NCBI GenBank assembly: GCA_026018925.1
Contig: JAKSZU010000003.1
Coordinates: 8,166,367 to 8,230,366, forward strand
DNA: 64,000 nt
Direction of reading: 5' to 3'
Source of the DNA: Tupaia tana
Lineage: Eukaryota; Chordata; Mammalia; Scandentia; Tupaiidae
Shown here: piece after piece, positions 44,142 to 55,215 of the stretch
Layout of the letters: each line of letters starts with the position of its first letter
Numbering within the stretch: position 1 is the first letter of the stretch
The notes under the pieces: generated by a model
The model's database searches: none
The model's input: the letters and a program-made list of their open reading frames with translations, nothing else
What the model was told of the DNA's origin: nothing
Made by a program: the position numbers and the translations under genes

Positions 44142-44408
44142 GAGGAACCAGCAGTTAGTGTAATGGCTATGTCGCTGGACTCCCACGTAGTTGACTGTGG
44201 TTCGCGTCCCGGACCCGGTGGCTTAAAATTCACGCCAGGCGCGTGTGTGTGTGTGCCCAAGATCCTGAGAGGAGAATGGAGGAGAAGGGATTGCGGTGTG
44301 GCTATCCCCTCTGGGGGGTGATTTCTTGCTTTCTGTCTCTATGGCGAGCGCATATGCCCTATAATGAAAAAAATCTCTCCGAAAAAAAAAAAAAAAAAAA
44401 AAAAAAAA
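44142..44408 (+). mobile_element. Long tRNA-derived SINE (family A) with A27 tail
   Basis: A plus-strand copy starting AGGAACCAGCAGTTAGTGTAATGG. Box B is GGTTCGCGTCC and the tail is 27 A residues (44382-44408). A weak TSD is present (AAAATGCAGTGGG against AAAACACAGTGGG). Confidence 0.92.
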
Positions 44409-44792
44409 CACAGTGGGCATTCTTTGTACAAGCGTCTTCATGCCAGTAAATGACCGATGCATGCACTGATATGCTGAAGTCCAGAAGCACTCAGAGCTGA
44501 CTCTGCGCGGACTGCACAGGGGTGGGAAGGCTAAGACAAGGGCAGCACTGCACCCAAGGAATGCCAGACATTTCAAACAGTGACTTCACACACTGTGAGG
44601 CTGGGAGAGACCCTGAGTTTCCTGGCCTTCTCATCTAGGAGCTCTGGGTCTACTTAAGAGGGAAGAGGAGACTCTGGCTCTCTTCTCCCCACCACTGCTC
44701 AGGTCTGGAAGATGAACCCACTAAAGGAAAACGTGGTCAGGTGGACGCCCAGGTGTTGATGTTGCCTGGTGGTCTGTTGTGTGAGTCACACT

Positions 44793-44797
<5 letters not shown>

Positions 44798-44823
<26 letters not shown>

Positions 44824-45074
44824 GGAGAGGTTTTTGCTATAGGGCGCATGCGCTCACCAGACAGACAGAGAGAGACAGAGAGACAGAAAGCGAGAAATCA
44901 CCCCCCAGGGGGGATGGCCACGCCACAATCCCTTCTCCTCCATTCTCCTCTCGGGATCTTGGGCACGCATGCACACGTGTCCGGCATGAGTTTAAGCCAC
45001 CAGGTCCGGGACGCGAACCGTGGTCGACCACGTGGGAGTCCAGCAACATAGCCATTACGCTAACTGCTGGTCCC
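44798..45074 (-). mobile_element. Long tRNA-derived SINE (family A), very young
   Basis: A minus-strand copy with a T28 tail complement (44796-44823) and CpG-rich interior. The TSD TGAGTCACACTCTCTT (44782-44797) recurs with one mismatch at 45075-45090. Confidence 0.95.
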
Positions 45075-45090
45075 TGAGTCACGCTCTCTT

Positions 45091-47644
45091 CATGCCCAAA
45101 GTGAAAGTATGTGACTCTGTGTCTACACGACAAAGGTCTGCGTGGGGAGCAGGTACTGGTAACTTCATGGAGGACCTCCTGGGGTCACTGGTCTTGGCCA
45201 TTTTCTCGACTTAGTAGAAACACGCCTCAGCCCTCCTCTCTCACCTACCCTGAATGCTCAGAGTAGTTACAAGTAGAACTGAAGTTCCTCAAACCCTCAT
45301 AGCTTCTCCTTTTCCATTTTGTTCCTTGTTTTATATGATTCTGGCTCATTGTGAGACTTTTTTCCCCCCTTAGTTGTTAGTACTTGCTTCTTGAAATATG
45401 TTTTTGAAAATTCAACCAACAACATGCTGATATTTACAGTCATCCTTTAAACATGAATTTCCTGCCCCCAGTATAGATAATCGCTCGACTCTATCTTATA
45501 ACTATAAATACTACAAATAAATAAACTGACATTAAGAAATTATGGGAACTTGACCATTCCTATCATCAGCCCATATTTACAGGGTCTCATAAACTACCTG
45601 GTACTAACAGCTCAATAAATCAATAGTCAGCTGCAGTTTCAATTAGACTTTGGGTCCCTTGTAGATATTCAGAAAGCCACAGAGATTAGATGTGAGATTG
45701 GTGTCAGAAACTGCTGGTACCAGTCATGTTATTTTTCTCACCATGATGAAAATCCAGTTTCTAGGGACCAGTAAGAATTTCTGGGATGCTCAGTGAGTTC
45801 TTGGGATTGTGTGAATCTAATTCTGTCTTTGCATTGAGTTTTAATAGGAAGTTTTGTGTCTTGTAAAATCTTACACAAGAAGATTAAAAAATGTCTATAG
45901 CTGCCTTTAACCAAAAAGCTCAAGCTCCTGGAATTTTGGGTAGCCAATCATATCTTGAACAGCTATTTTTTTTCTTGTTCTGAAGCAACAGATATTGAAT
46001 ATATTTGGAAGAGGGTTAAAAGGACTACCGTGTATGTCATTCACTGGAATATTCTCTACCACTATCAGATTTTAAATAACTCTAACAAAGATGGACATCT
46101 CTTATTCACCTCTACAGTGGAAGATCTTGACAGCATGTTCTTTAGACTGAGAAGCATCTCAGTGTTTTCAGAACTGAAACTATTAATAGCTTAGATTCTA
46201 ATCAGATACTAGTTAATAGTTAGCTATTAACTATAGCTAGTTTAGACTCTAAAATGAAAACACACACAGAACACATTTTAGCCAAGTTTTAGTTTGTGAG
46301 ACCCACTTATAATTTTATTTTAGTTCATATTATTATTTGATCATATCTATTTAGTTACTATCAATTTTAACATAAATATTCCATTTTTATAACAGATATG
46401 AACATATTTTAGCAATTCCAAGTCCATGCAAACATAGATAATTTTATGATCTCTGTTATAGCTGCATCACTTTGACATGTTTACTAAAATGTAGTTTCTC
46501 TGTTTACCAGATAAATTGTGGTAATAGCAGTTAGTTTTGTAACACATTGACAGATTTGGGAAAGGATCTAATTATTTAGAAAAATGTCCATTTCCCTTTT
46601 GTCTGTTTCAGGGCCACATTATGCAGATGAAAATACGGACAGTCAGTTCAGGGTAGGGTTGCTGTGAACTAATGTCATCAGTATAATTTATTCAGACATC
46701 TTTCGAGAGATCTCGTGTTTTGTGTCAGGGCATCATTATGGGGCATGAGAGATGAATTGGGTCTGCTGAAACATTGTTCAGTAGCTCTCTTCAAACCCCA
46801 AATGAGTAAGTCTTGCCTTTTTTTCAGAATTTTGGAAAGAGGGCTATCTTTCCTTAGCATCTATTAGTCCAGAAATGTGACAATTCAACAGATCTGCTGA
46901 AGGAAAGGAAGGACAGTTCAGAAACACTCTTTTTCTTAGAAACCTCCCATTTAAATGCTGTAACTTCAGACTTATGAGTATTTAAAAACCCACATGATTA
47001 GAGAAAAGATGTCCTTTTACTTGACAACCAGAAATCCCCCTACTACAAATACCCCCAAAATGTTAGGTAGTGTGTTGATGATAACTTTTTTCCTCTTTAA
47101 ATTTGACTGTATTTTCCAAAACATAGACAATCGGGTATGTATGGCTTTTGTAATCAGAAAGAGACATTCCTTTTAAGCAAGCAGTTTTTCTTGTGAAGCC
47201 TTGTGATTTTGCTGTTCTGTTTTATCTCCCCACCTCTGCCTCTCTTCAACTGCTTTTCCCAGATAAGCTAGACATGCACGGTTTGATGTGAACACTGCTA
47301 AAGAGTGATAATGTGCAGAGCAGTTTCACTAGGGCACCCGGGTGATGTCGGTGCGGAGGGAGAGCAACGGGCGGCCACAGGGGAAGCAGCATACTGGGCC
47401 AAGTCACGTCAAAGCCATCAGAATCATTCAACCAAGACGAATCTGGTTCCAGGGCCAAAGCAGGTGGACAGGGCATCAGAGCCAGCACCACCTCCCTGGG
47501 GAGGCTGGGGAGTCCTCAGTAGAAATAGACTTCCTCTTGGGGGACTCGCTCCCAGTTGCTCTGCAGGGGACACAGAGGTACACCACACAAGCAACTGGAC
47601 CGATGTCTTCTTTCAAAACAGATGCCTGAATCACAGAATGCATG
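45091..47644. other. Unique DNA, no gene seen
   Basis: AT-rich, with a short near-palindromic stretch at 46189-46250 (AATAGCTTAG and ATTAACTATAGC words). No repeat family or exon recognised. The open frame at 47305-47670 runs into a SINE. Confidence 0.45.
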
Positions 47645-47909
47645 TTTATTTTTGTCTGTTTTTGCTATAGGGCGTGTGTGCTCACTGGAGAGAGACAGAG
47701 AGAGACAGAGAGAGGGAAAGTGTGAAGTCATCCCCCCAGGGGGATGGGGGAATGACCACACTGCAATCCTCTCTCCATTCTCCTTTTGGGATTCTGAGCA
47801 CACACACCACACATCCGGCATGATTTTCAAGTTGCCAGGTCCGGGACTCAAACCACAGTTGGCCATGTGGGAATCCAGTACTTTAACCACTATGCCACCT
47901 GCTAGCTTC
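47645..47909 (-). mobile_element. Long tRNA-derived SINE (family A)
   Basis: A minus-strand copy with TTTTTGCTATAGGGCGTGTG at the left and the head complement GCCACCTGCTAGCTTCC at the right. The palindromic region carries extra G and A residues (47730-47755). Confidence 0.88.
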
Positions 47910-48384
47910 CTGCTTTTTTAAAAAAATAACACTTGGAATCCCAAATAAACAGAACCATATAGATCAATCACAAGGCTTGTCATTTTTCTTGGCTTCAAAA
48001 AACTGTCCTGTCAATGTATTTGTAAGGGAAGCTTTGAATCAGAAGCCAACGCCCTTTTATTAGGCTCAGATACCATATTTTCGGATAAAGTGAATTGATG
48101 AATAGAAAAGGATTAGAATTTGAGTTCCTAAAATTCTGAAAATATGTATTCCCATCCACCAGATCCACCAAATAGTGTGATAATCTTTCACCTGAAAAAT
48201 TTCATTTTGAAATCTACTTATTAACCTCTTTGCATTCTGGATTGAAATCTCAAAAAAAAAAAAAAATCAGTTTTCCTCCTGGCATTAAGCAAAACACATC
48301 TCTGCAGTGGAATGCCCCACTGAGGGTGAAGGTGGTGGGGTTTGGACCTGGGAATGTTGAAGAGAAACTTGGAAAAGGGTTCTA

Positions 48385-48650
48385 GGGACCAGCAGTTAGT
48401 GTAATGGCTATGTCGCAGGACTCCCACGTAGTCGACCGCGGTTCGAGTCCTGGACCCAGTGGCTTAAACTCATGCCGGACGCGTGTGCGTGCGTGCCCAA
48501 GATCCTGAGAGGAGAATGGAGGAGAAGGGATTGCAGCGTGGCCATCCCCCCTGGGGGTTGATTTCTCGCTTTCTATCTCTCTGTCTCTCTCTGTCTCTCT
48601 GGCGAGCACACGCGCCCTATAGCAAAAGCCTCTTAAAAAAAAAAAAAAGA
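48385..48650 (+). mobile_element. Long tRNA-derived SINE (family A), reference-quality copy
   Basis: Box A TAGTGTAATGG (48397-48407) and box B GGTTCGAGTCC (48440-48450) match the pol III consensus. The body and the GCACACGCGCCCTATAGC 3' module are complete. Its 5' TSD is GAAAAGGGTTCTA (48372-48384). The 3' TSD copy, GAAAAGTGGTTCTA, was used by the L1 and now ends at 54536. Confidence 0.95.
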
Positions 48651-48665
48651 AAGAAAAGTGGTTCT

Positions 48666-49179
48666 GATGGACTCAGGCTGCAGGCCCGACCCTTCTGAAT
48701 CTCCACCATCCCCACCGTTTCTCCTCCTTGGACCCCAGGCTGGTTGTCTGGGACTTTAAGGCGAACTCCCACCCCACCCCACCCGCAATCTGGATTGAGC
48801 CGGCCAGCAGTTCCGGGCCCCAGACGGACTCAGGCTGCCGGCCCGACCAACCTGGTCCTGTCACTCATCTTCTGACCCTTTCCCACTAGCCTTTGGACTC
48901 TTTGAATTCTGTTGATTTGAATAGCGCATGGCGCGTTTTGAGCGCCGTGCAATTTCCTTTTTTCATTCTGTTTTTCTTTGCTCTTGGGGTGTTGCTTATT
49001 CAGTCGATTGAAGGCTCACCTCTCCTTAGAGACAGTGAGGACTTTGGGCCTTCCAGGGTAGTGGCAACAGTTAATGGTAATTGTGAGCAACAGGTAGGCC
49101 AACCATAAGGGAAATCATCAATTTTCTAAGCCTGTACAACTTTTTACAATCAGTTAGGAAGAAACATATAGATTACCTG
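48666..49179 (+). promoter_or_regulatory. L1 5' UTR / internal promoter region
   Basis: The 26-base unit start at 48666-48691 recurs at 48823-48848 with two differences, a 157-bp period. The element therefore begins exactly at a unit boundary, like the monomer promoters known in mouse L1. The later part is T-rich (48950-48990). Promoter function is inferred from position. Confidence 0.7.
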
Positions 49180-50052
49180 ATGACTAGGAACAATCGCAGA
49201 GCCTCAAGAAATATGAGCAACCAAGAAAAGGCCTCTCCCCCAAGGGAAATCATCAAGCCTACGTCACCCACAGTCAATACAATGGACGTCGTGGACATGT
49301 CTGAAAAGGAATTCAGATTATTTGTAGTGACCAAACTAACTGAGATGGAAGAGAAAAGAGACAAGGAGCTCCAGGAGATGAGGAAGTCCTTCAATGACTT
49401 GAAAGAAGAAATGGATACCTTAAACAAGAACCAGATGGAACTTTTAGGATTGAAGAATGTGATACAGGAAATCAAAACCTCCCTTGAAAGTATTAAAAGT
49501 AGGTTAGACCAGGCAGAAGATCGAATCTCTAATGTAGAAGACAAAACATCTGACCTAGAAAAAAGTATCAAGAAGATTGAGAAAACAACCATGAAAAATG
49601 AGGATAATATACGAGGAATACTGGATACTATCAAGCGCCCCAACATCCGGATAATTGGTATTCCAGAAGAGGAAGAAAATAATAAGGGCCTAGATAATTT
49701 ATTCCATGAGATTCTGGAAGAAAACTTCCCAAATCTAGAAAGGCATTCAAGAATCCAGACCCAGGAAATACATAGGACCCCGGGTAGAATCAACCCAAGA
49801 AGATCTTCTCCAAGGCACATCATAGCCAGACTGGCAGAAACAACAGACAAAGACAAGATACTAAAGTTGGCAAGAGGGAAACGCCAGGTTACTTACAAAG
49901 GTCACCCCATCAGGCTAACATCGGATCTCTCGGCCGAAACAATGCAGGAAAGGAAAGAATGGGGAAGCATAGTAAAAGTATTGAGTGAAAAACAATTTCA
50001 ACCAAGAATACTATACCCGGCAAAATTATCTTTCATATGGGAAAAAAGATAA
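49180..50052 (+). CDS. L1 ORF1 protein, C-terminally truncated (290 codons)
   Basis: ORF1p is the trimeric RNA-binding chaperone of L1 ribonucleoprotein particles in the cytoplasm. Residues ~40-150 are heptad-rich and highly charged (coiled coil). The RRM starts near residue 153 (RPNIRIIGIPEEEENN) and the C-terminal domain holds PRHIIARLAE (211-220), IRLTSDLSAETMQ and FQPRILYPAKLSF. The start is the first ATG of the open frame. The frame ends at 50050-50052, shortly after an A6 run (50042-50047). In another frame, codons resembling the usual ORF1p C-terminus continue to a stop at 50145-50147, so a one-base loss in the A run most likely removed ~32 residues. Usual primate ORF1p is ~338 residues. 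Confidence 0.93.
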   Translation: MTRNNRRASRNMSNQEKASPPREIIKPTSPTVNTMDVVDMSEKEFRLFVVTKLTEMEEKRDKELQEMRKSFNDLKEEMDTLNKNQMELLGLKNVIQEIKTSLESIKSRLDQAEDRISNVEDKTSDLEKSIKKIEKTTMKNEDNIRGILDTIKRPNIRIIGIPEEEENNKGLDNLFHEILEENFPNLERHSRIQTQEIHRTPGRINPRRSSPRHIIARLAETTDKDKILKLARGKRQVTYKGHPIRLTSDLSAETMQERKEWGSIVKVLSEKQFQPRILYPAKLSFIWEKR

Positions 50053-50202
50053 AAACATTCTCGAATAAACAAAATTTGAAGGAATTTACCAACTCCAGAC
50101 CTGCTCTTCAAGAGGTTCTGAAGGGAGTATTATACCAGGAAAACTAAAAAATCAGAGACAGTTATACGAGAACAAAAAGCAACCAAGAAAATGGCTCACT
50201 TA

Positions 50203-53200
50203 ATGATAGGATCAGATATGAAAATATCGATAATTACATTGAATGTCAATGGATTAAATTCTCCAGTTAAGAGACATAAACTGGCTGAATGGATAAGAAA
50301 ACAGAAACCCTCTATCTGTTGCCTACAAGAAACTCACCTTATGGATAAAGACATACATAGACTAAAAGTCAAGGGCTAGAAAAAGATACTCCATGCAAAT
50401 GGAAATCAAAAAAAGGCTGGAGTAGCGATATTGATCTCAGACAAAATAGATTTCAAGACAAAGACTGTAAGAAGAGACAAAGAAGGGCATTATATAATAG
50501 TAAATGGAGTAATCCAGCAAGAAGACATAACCCTTATAAATATCTATGCACCCAACTCAGGTGCACCTAAATATGTGAAGGAAAGACTGCTGGAGCTAAA
50601 AGGAGAGATAGGGAGAAATACTATAATTGTTGTAGATCTCAACACCCCATTATCTCCTATAGACAGATCTTCTAGACAGAAAATAAATAGAGAGATACAG
50701 GACTTAAATGATACTATAAATGGAATGGGCTTGACAGATATCTATAGAACTTTCCACCCTACATCCACAACATATACATTTTTCTCACCCCGACATGGAA
50801 CCTTTTCAAAGATAGATCATATATTAGGACACAAATCAAGCCTTTATAGATTCAAAGGCATAGAAACTGTACCCAGCATCTTCTCTGACCATGATGGAAT
50901 TAAACTCAAGATTAATTTCAAGACACAACCCCGAAAATACACGAACACATGGAAACTGAACAACCTACTTCTGAATGACTTCTTCACTACTGAAGAAATT
51001 AAGGCTGAGATAAAAAAATTTATGGAAACTAATGATAATGAGTACACAAGTGTCCAGAATCTATGGGGCACAGCAAAAGCAGTCATAAGAGGGAAATTCA
51101 TAGCAATTAGTGCACATAAGAAAAGGATAGAAAGATGGCAAGTAGATAACTTACCATCATGCCTCAGAGAATTGGAAAAACAACAACAAACAAACCCCCA
51201 AAATGCCAGGCAAAAAGAAATAATAAAGGTTCAAGCAGAAATAAATGAAATAGAAAATAAACGAACCATACAGAAAATAAATGAAAGCAAAAGCTTGTTC
51301 TTTGAAAAGATTAACAAGATCGACACACCATTGGCTAGACTGATCAAGAAGAAGAAAGAAAGAAACCAGATTAATCAAATATGTGATGAAACAGGCAATA
51401 TTACCACAGACATAGCAGAAATACAAAATATCATTAGAGGATACTATGAGCAACTTTACGCCAACAAACAAGATAACCTGGAGGAGATGGACAAATTCCT
51501 GGATGCATATAATCTACCAAGATTGGATCAGGAAGACATAGAGAACCTGAATAGACCCATAACAAGCCAGGAGATTGAATCAGTAATAAATAACCTCCCA
51601 ACAAAGAAAAGTCCAGGCCCAGATGGCTTCACTTGTGAATTCTACAAAACTTTTAAGGAAGAGTTAACCCCTATCCTACTAAAATTATTTCTAAAGATTC
51701 AAAAGGAAGGAAACCTTCCAAATTCATTTTATGAAGCCTCCATCATCCTCATCCCCAAAACAGATAAAGATATGACAAAAAAGGAAAACTACAGACCAAT
51801 ATCATTGATGAATATAGACGTGAAAATTCTCAACAAGATACTCGCAAATCGTATCCAACAATATATAACAAAGATCATTCATCACGATCAGGTAGGCTTT
51901 ATTCCAGGGATGCAAGGATGGTTTAATATACGCAAGACCATAAATGTAATACACCACATTAACAGAAAGAAAGATAAAAACCATATGATCATCTCAATTG
52001 ATGCGGAGAAAGCATTTGATAAAATACAACATCCTTTTGTGATTAAGACTCTCAGTAAGATTGGTATAGAAGGGTCATTTCTGAACACAATAAAAGCAAT
52101 CTATGAAAAACCTACAGCTAACATTATAATGAATGGGGAAAAGCTGAAAGCTTTTCCTCTGAAAACAGGTACTAGGCAAGGCTGCCCACTTTCTCCACTG
52201 CTCTTTAATATAGTACTGGAAGTCTTAGCTATTGCAATCAGAGAAGAGAACAATATTAAAGGCATTCGAATAGGCAAAGAAGAATTGAAAATATCTTTAT
52301 TTGCAGATGACATGATGGTATACTTAGAAGACCCAAAGGTATCCATGAAAAAACTGCTTGAAGTAATAAGTGAATACAGTAAGGTGGCAGGATACAAAAT
52401 CAATATCCAAAAATCTATAGCATTTCTATTTATGAACAACAAGTTGAATGAAGCAGAGCTGAAGAAAGGAATCCCTTTCACCGTAGCCACAAGGTGTATA
52501 AGATACCTAGGGATAAACCTAACTAAGAAAGCCAAAGACCTTTATAAAGAAAACTACGAAAATCTTAAAAGAGACATTGAAAGTGACATAAAAATGTGGA
52601 AGGACATCCCATGTTCCTGGATTGGAAGAATTAACATAATCAAAATGGCAATTCTACCCAAATTAATCTACATGTTTAATGCAATTCCAATCAAAATACC
52701 AGAGATATTCTTCAGAGATATAGAAAAGGCAATCATAGAATTTGTCTGGAACCATAAAAGACCTCGTATTGCAAAAGCAATCCTGCGCAAGAAGAGTGGA
52801 GTAGGAGGCATATCACTCCCTGATCCCAAGATATACTATAAAGCTGTGGTCATCAAAACAGCATGGTATTGGCATAAAAACAGACATGTGGACCAATGGA
52901 AGAGAATAGAGACCCCAGAAATAACCCCCAAAGCTTACAGCCAACTGATCTTTGACAAAGGATATCAGTCAATCCATTGGGAAAAGGAAAACCTCTTTAG
53001 TAAATAGTGCTGGAAAAACTGGGTATCCACCTGCAGAAAGATGAAACTGAACCCCCATCTTTCACCAGTAACAACAGTCAACTCAAAATGGATCAAAGAT
53101 CTGAACCTAAGACCTCAAACAATAAAACTACTGGTGGAAAATGCTGGGGAAACTCTGGGGGACATGGGAGTAGGCAGAGACTTCTTAAATAAGACTCCCA

Positions 53201-54091
53201 AAGCACAGGCAATAATCCCTAAAATAGACAAGTGGGACTATATTAGACTAAGAAGTTTCTGCACAGCAAAGGACACAGTAACAAGTGTGAACCGACAACC
53301 CTCAGAATGGGAAAATATTTTTGTTAAATATGCCTCAGACAAGGGACTGATAACCAGAATACATAGGGAACTCAAGTGCCTTATGTGAAAAAAAATGATT
53401 AACCCAATTAAAAGATGGGAAAATGAGCTGAACAAAAGTCTCTTTAAGGAAGACATACGAACAGCCAAAAAGCATATGAGGAAATGCTCAACATCCCTCA
53501 TCATAAGGGAGATGCAGATAAAAACTACAATGAGATACCACCTAACCCCTGTCAGAATGGCAAAGATTAAGAATATCAAAAGTGATAAGTGTTGGCGGGG
53601 ATGTGGTGAAAAGGGAACCCTCCTACACTGTTGGTGGGAATGTAAACTAGTTCAACCACTATGGAGAACAATATGGAGGTTCCTCAAAGATCTACAAATA
53701 GAACTACCATTTGATCCAGCAATCCCACTTCTGGGTATTTACCCAAAAGACAGGAAAACGCTCAGTCAGAAAAGTGCTTGCACATCAATGTTTATTGCAG
53801 CATTATTCACAATTGCCAAGACATGGAACCAACCTAAATGTCCACAAACTGATGAATGGATTGGAAAAGTGTGGTATATATACTCTATGGAATACTACTC
53901 AGCCATAAAAAAACAACAAGACCGTGGAATTTGATAGAAAGTGGTCAGATACGGAGGATATATTGCTGAGTGAAGTAAGCCAGGCTATGAAAGAAAGATA
54001 TTGTATGTATCCACTCAATATATACCGACTATCAGCACTCTATGATAGAGAGCAAAAAATTGGAGGACCTAAAAGCAGTGAAGGTACTTAA
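50203..54091 (+). pseudogene. L1 ORF2 (endonuclease/reverse transcriptase), four disabling lesions
   Basis: ORF2p nicks the target and reverse-transcribes L1 and SINE RNA. The start at 50203 (MIGSDMK) aligns with the primate start; an upstream in-frame ATG lies at 50191. Endonuclease residues keep primate numbering: N14, E43, D145, N147, D205 and H230. The RT motif FADD gives D702/D703 (52306-52311). A C-terminal CX3CX7HX4C knuckle starts near codon 1130 (53590). Lesions: TAG at 50377-50379 (codon 59, expected W), TAG at 53005-53007 (codon 935), TGA at 53386-53388 (codon 1062), and an A7 run at 53907-53913 where one extra A sends the frame into TGA at 53932-53934. Codons resembling the expected C-terminus continue in the other frame to TAA at 54089-54091. 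A single G-to-A change explains each TAG if Trp was ancestral. Confidence 0.96.
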
Positions 54092-54495
54092 TGAGAATAG
54101 GACAGTGTGGAATGGGGGAAGTGAAGAGAAGAGAATAGAGAAAGATAACAAATGAACAATAGAGAGGCAGGACGTTAGTGAGAAACAGATATGGCTTATT
54201 AACTGTTGATGTTGACATGTATAGTATTCTCAACTGGATTTGTCTGAGAAGTATTTCATGATGGGCAAAGTATATGTACAAGCAAAATGAGAAATAGCAA
54301 TTGACTGTTTTAGAAAATAATTAGAATAATAGTAATAATGATTGGGGAAAACATAGAAAAGATATTGAATGTTGAAGCGGGGAGATTAATGTCTCTGTAC
54401 TGACTGACATGCATGGCATTCCCTTTTGAAAAAGCAATGTAACACACTGTAAAGTTATATGTAATTCAATGTAATATAAAGAAGAATATGATAAT

Positions 54496-54501
54496 AATAA
54501 A
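54496..54501 (+). terminator. L1 polyadenylation signal AATAAA
   Basis: AATAAA lies just before the A-tail (about 54506-54522), at the expected L1 3' end. Confidence 0.75.
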
Positions 54502-54948
54502 AAATTAAAAAAAAAAAAAAAAGAAAAGTGGTTCTAGTATTTCCAGGTCAGTTAGCTGGGCGGCTACAAATTAAGTGATGCTAAATAGCACAGATGCTCA
54601 AAATCATGCAGTCCTTCCAATCTGTGAGCATTCACAGAGAACAGCAGTAGCCAAAGGCCCACCCTCAGTGGTTCAGGGCCTCACGATGCCTGCCTTTTTG
54701 TCATGGTGTTCCTCCCTCAGGAGATCCTGTGTCCTTGTATTTTGAGCAGAGCCTACTGCCCTTCACTGTAGGATAATTCTGTGTTCGTTGAGGTGAATGG
54801 GCACAAAGGAGCTTCAGGGAGTCTGAAAAGCCAGCTTTGCATGGGGGTGTCAGCCCTTAAACACTTGATAGCTAAAAATCCCATAGAAGTTTTCTGACAG
54901 CAATGAACAGGCTGTCAGTACCTTCGCATTTTAAAGTAATACTATGTG

Positions 54949-55206
54949 GGGCCAGCAGATGGCATAGTGTTTATGTTGCTGGATTCCCATGTGGCTGGTC
55001 ACGGTTCGAGGTGGCTTGAAAATCACTCTGAGTGCATGTGCTTATATGCCCAAGATTCTGAGAGGAGAGTGGAAGAAAAGGGATTGCGGCATGGCCATCC
55101 CTCTTGGGAGGATGATTTCTTACATTCCCCTTTACTGTGCCTCTCTCTCTCTCTCACTCTCAAGTGAATGCACGTGCCCTAAGGCAAAAACCTGTAAAAA
55201 AAAAAA
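54949..55206 (+). mobile_element. Long tRNA-derived SINE (family A)
   Basis: Plus-strand head GGGGCCAGCAGATGGCATAGTG. A deletion of about 12 bases removes most of the segment after box B (GGTTCGAGGTGGCTTG). The tail is A11. A weak TSD is seen: TACTATGTG against TCCTATGTG (55207-55215). Confidence 0.87.
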
Positions 55207-55215
55207 TCCTATGTG

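Larger units (their letters stand above)
48651..54535 (+). mobile_element. Near-full-length LINE-1 with 15-bp perfect TSD
   Basis: The body is 48666-54520. The TSD AAGAAAAGTGGTTCT lies at 48651-48665 and 54521-54535. The layout is a 5' UTR of ~514 bp, ORF1, a ~55-150 bp inter-ORF region, ORF2, a 3' UTR of ~430 bp, AATAAA and an A-tail. The element is almost colinear with active mammalian L1s, so it is recent, but both ORFs carry disabling changes. It inserted at the tail of a SINE. Confidence 0.97.

Noticed and set aside
48385-48470. A functional tRNA gene (good boxes A and B)
   Set aside because: The acceptor and anticodon stems do not pair and the element continues into SINE body and A-tail.
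48893-49108. 71-codon frame in the L1 5' UTR with a hydrophobic stretch
   Set aside because: It starts at TTG, not ATG. Vertebrate translation would not begin there, and there is no link to a known L1 accessory ORF.
49173-49856. 227-codon minus open frame opposite ORF1
   Set aside because: It is a shadow of the L1 ORF1 coding strand, which has strong family similarity.
52101-52535. 144-codon minus open frame opposite ORF2
   Set aside because: It is a shadow of the reverse-transcriptase region.
50203-54091. An active, retrotransposition-competent L1
   Set aside because: Three in-frame stops and a frameshift in ORF2, plus a truncated ORF1, make this copy non-autonomous.
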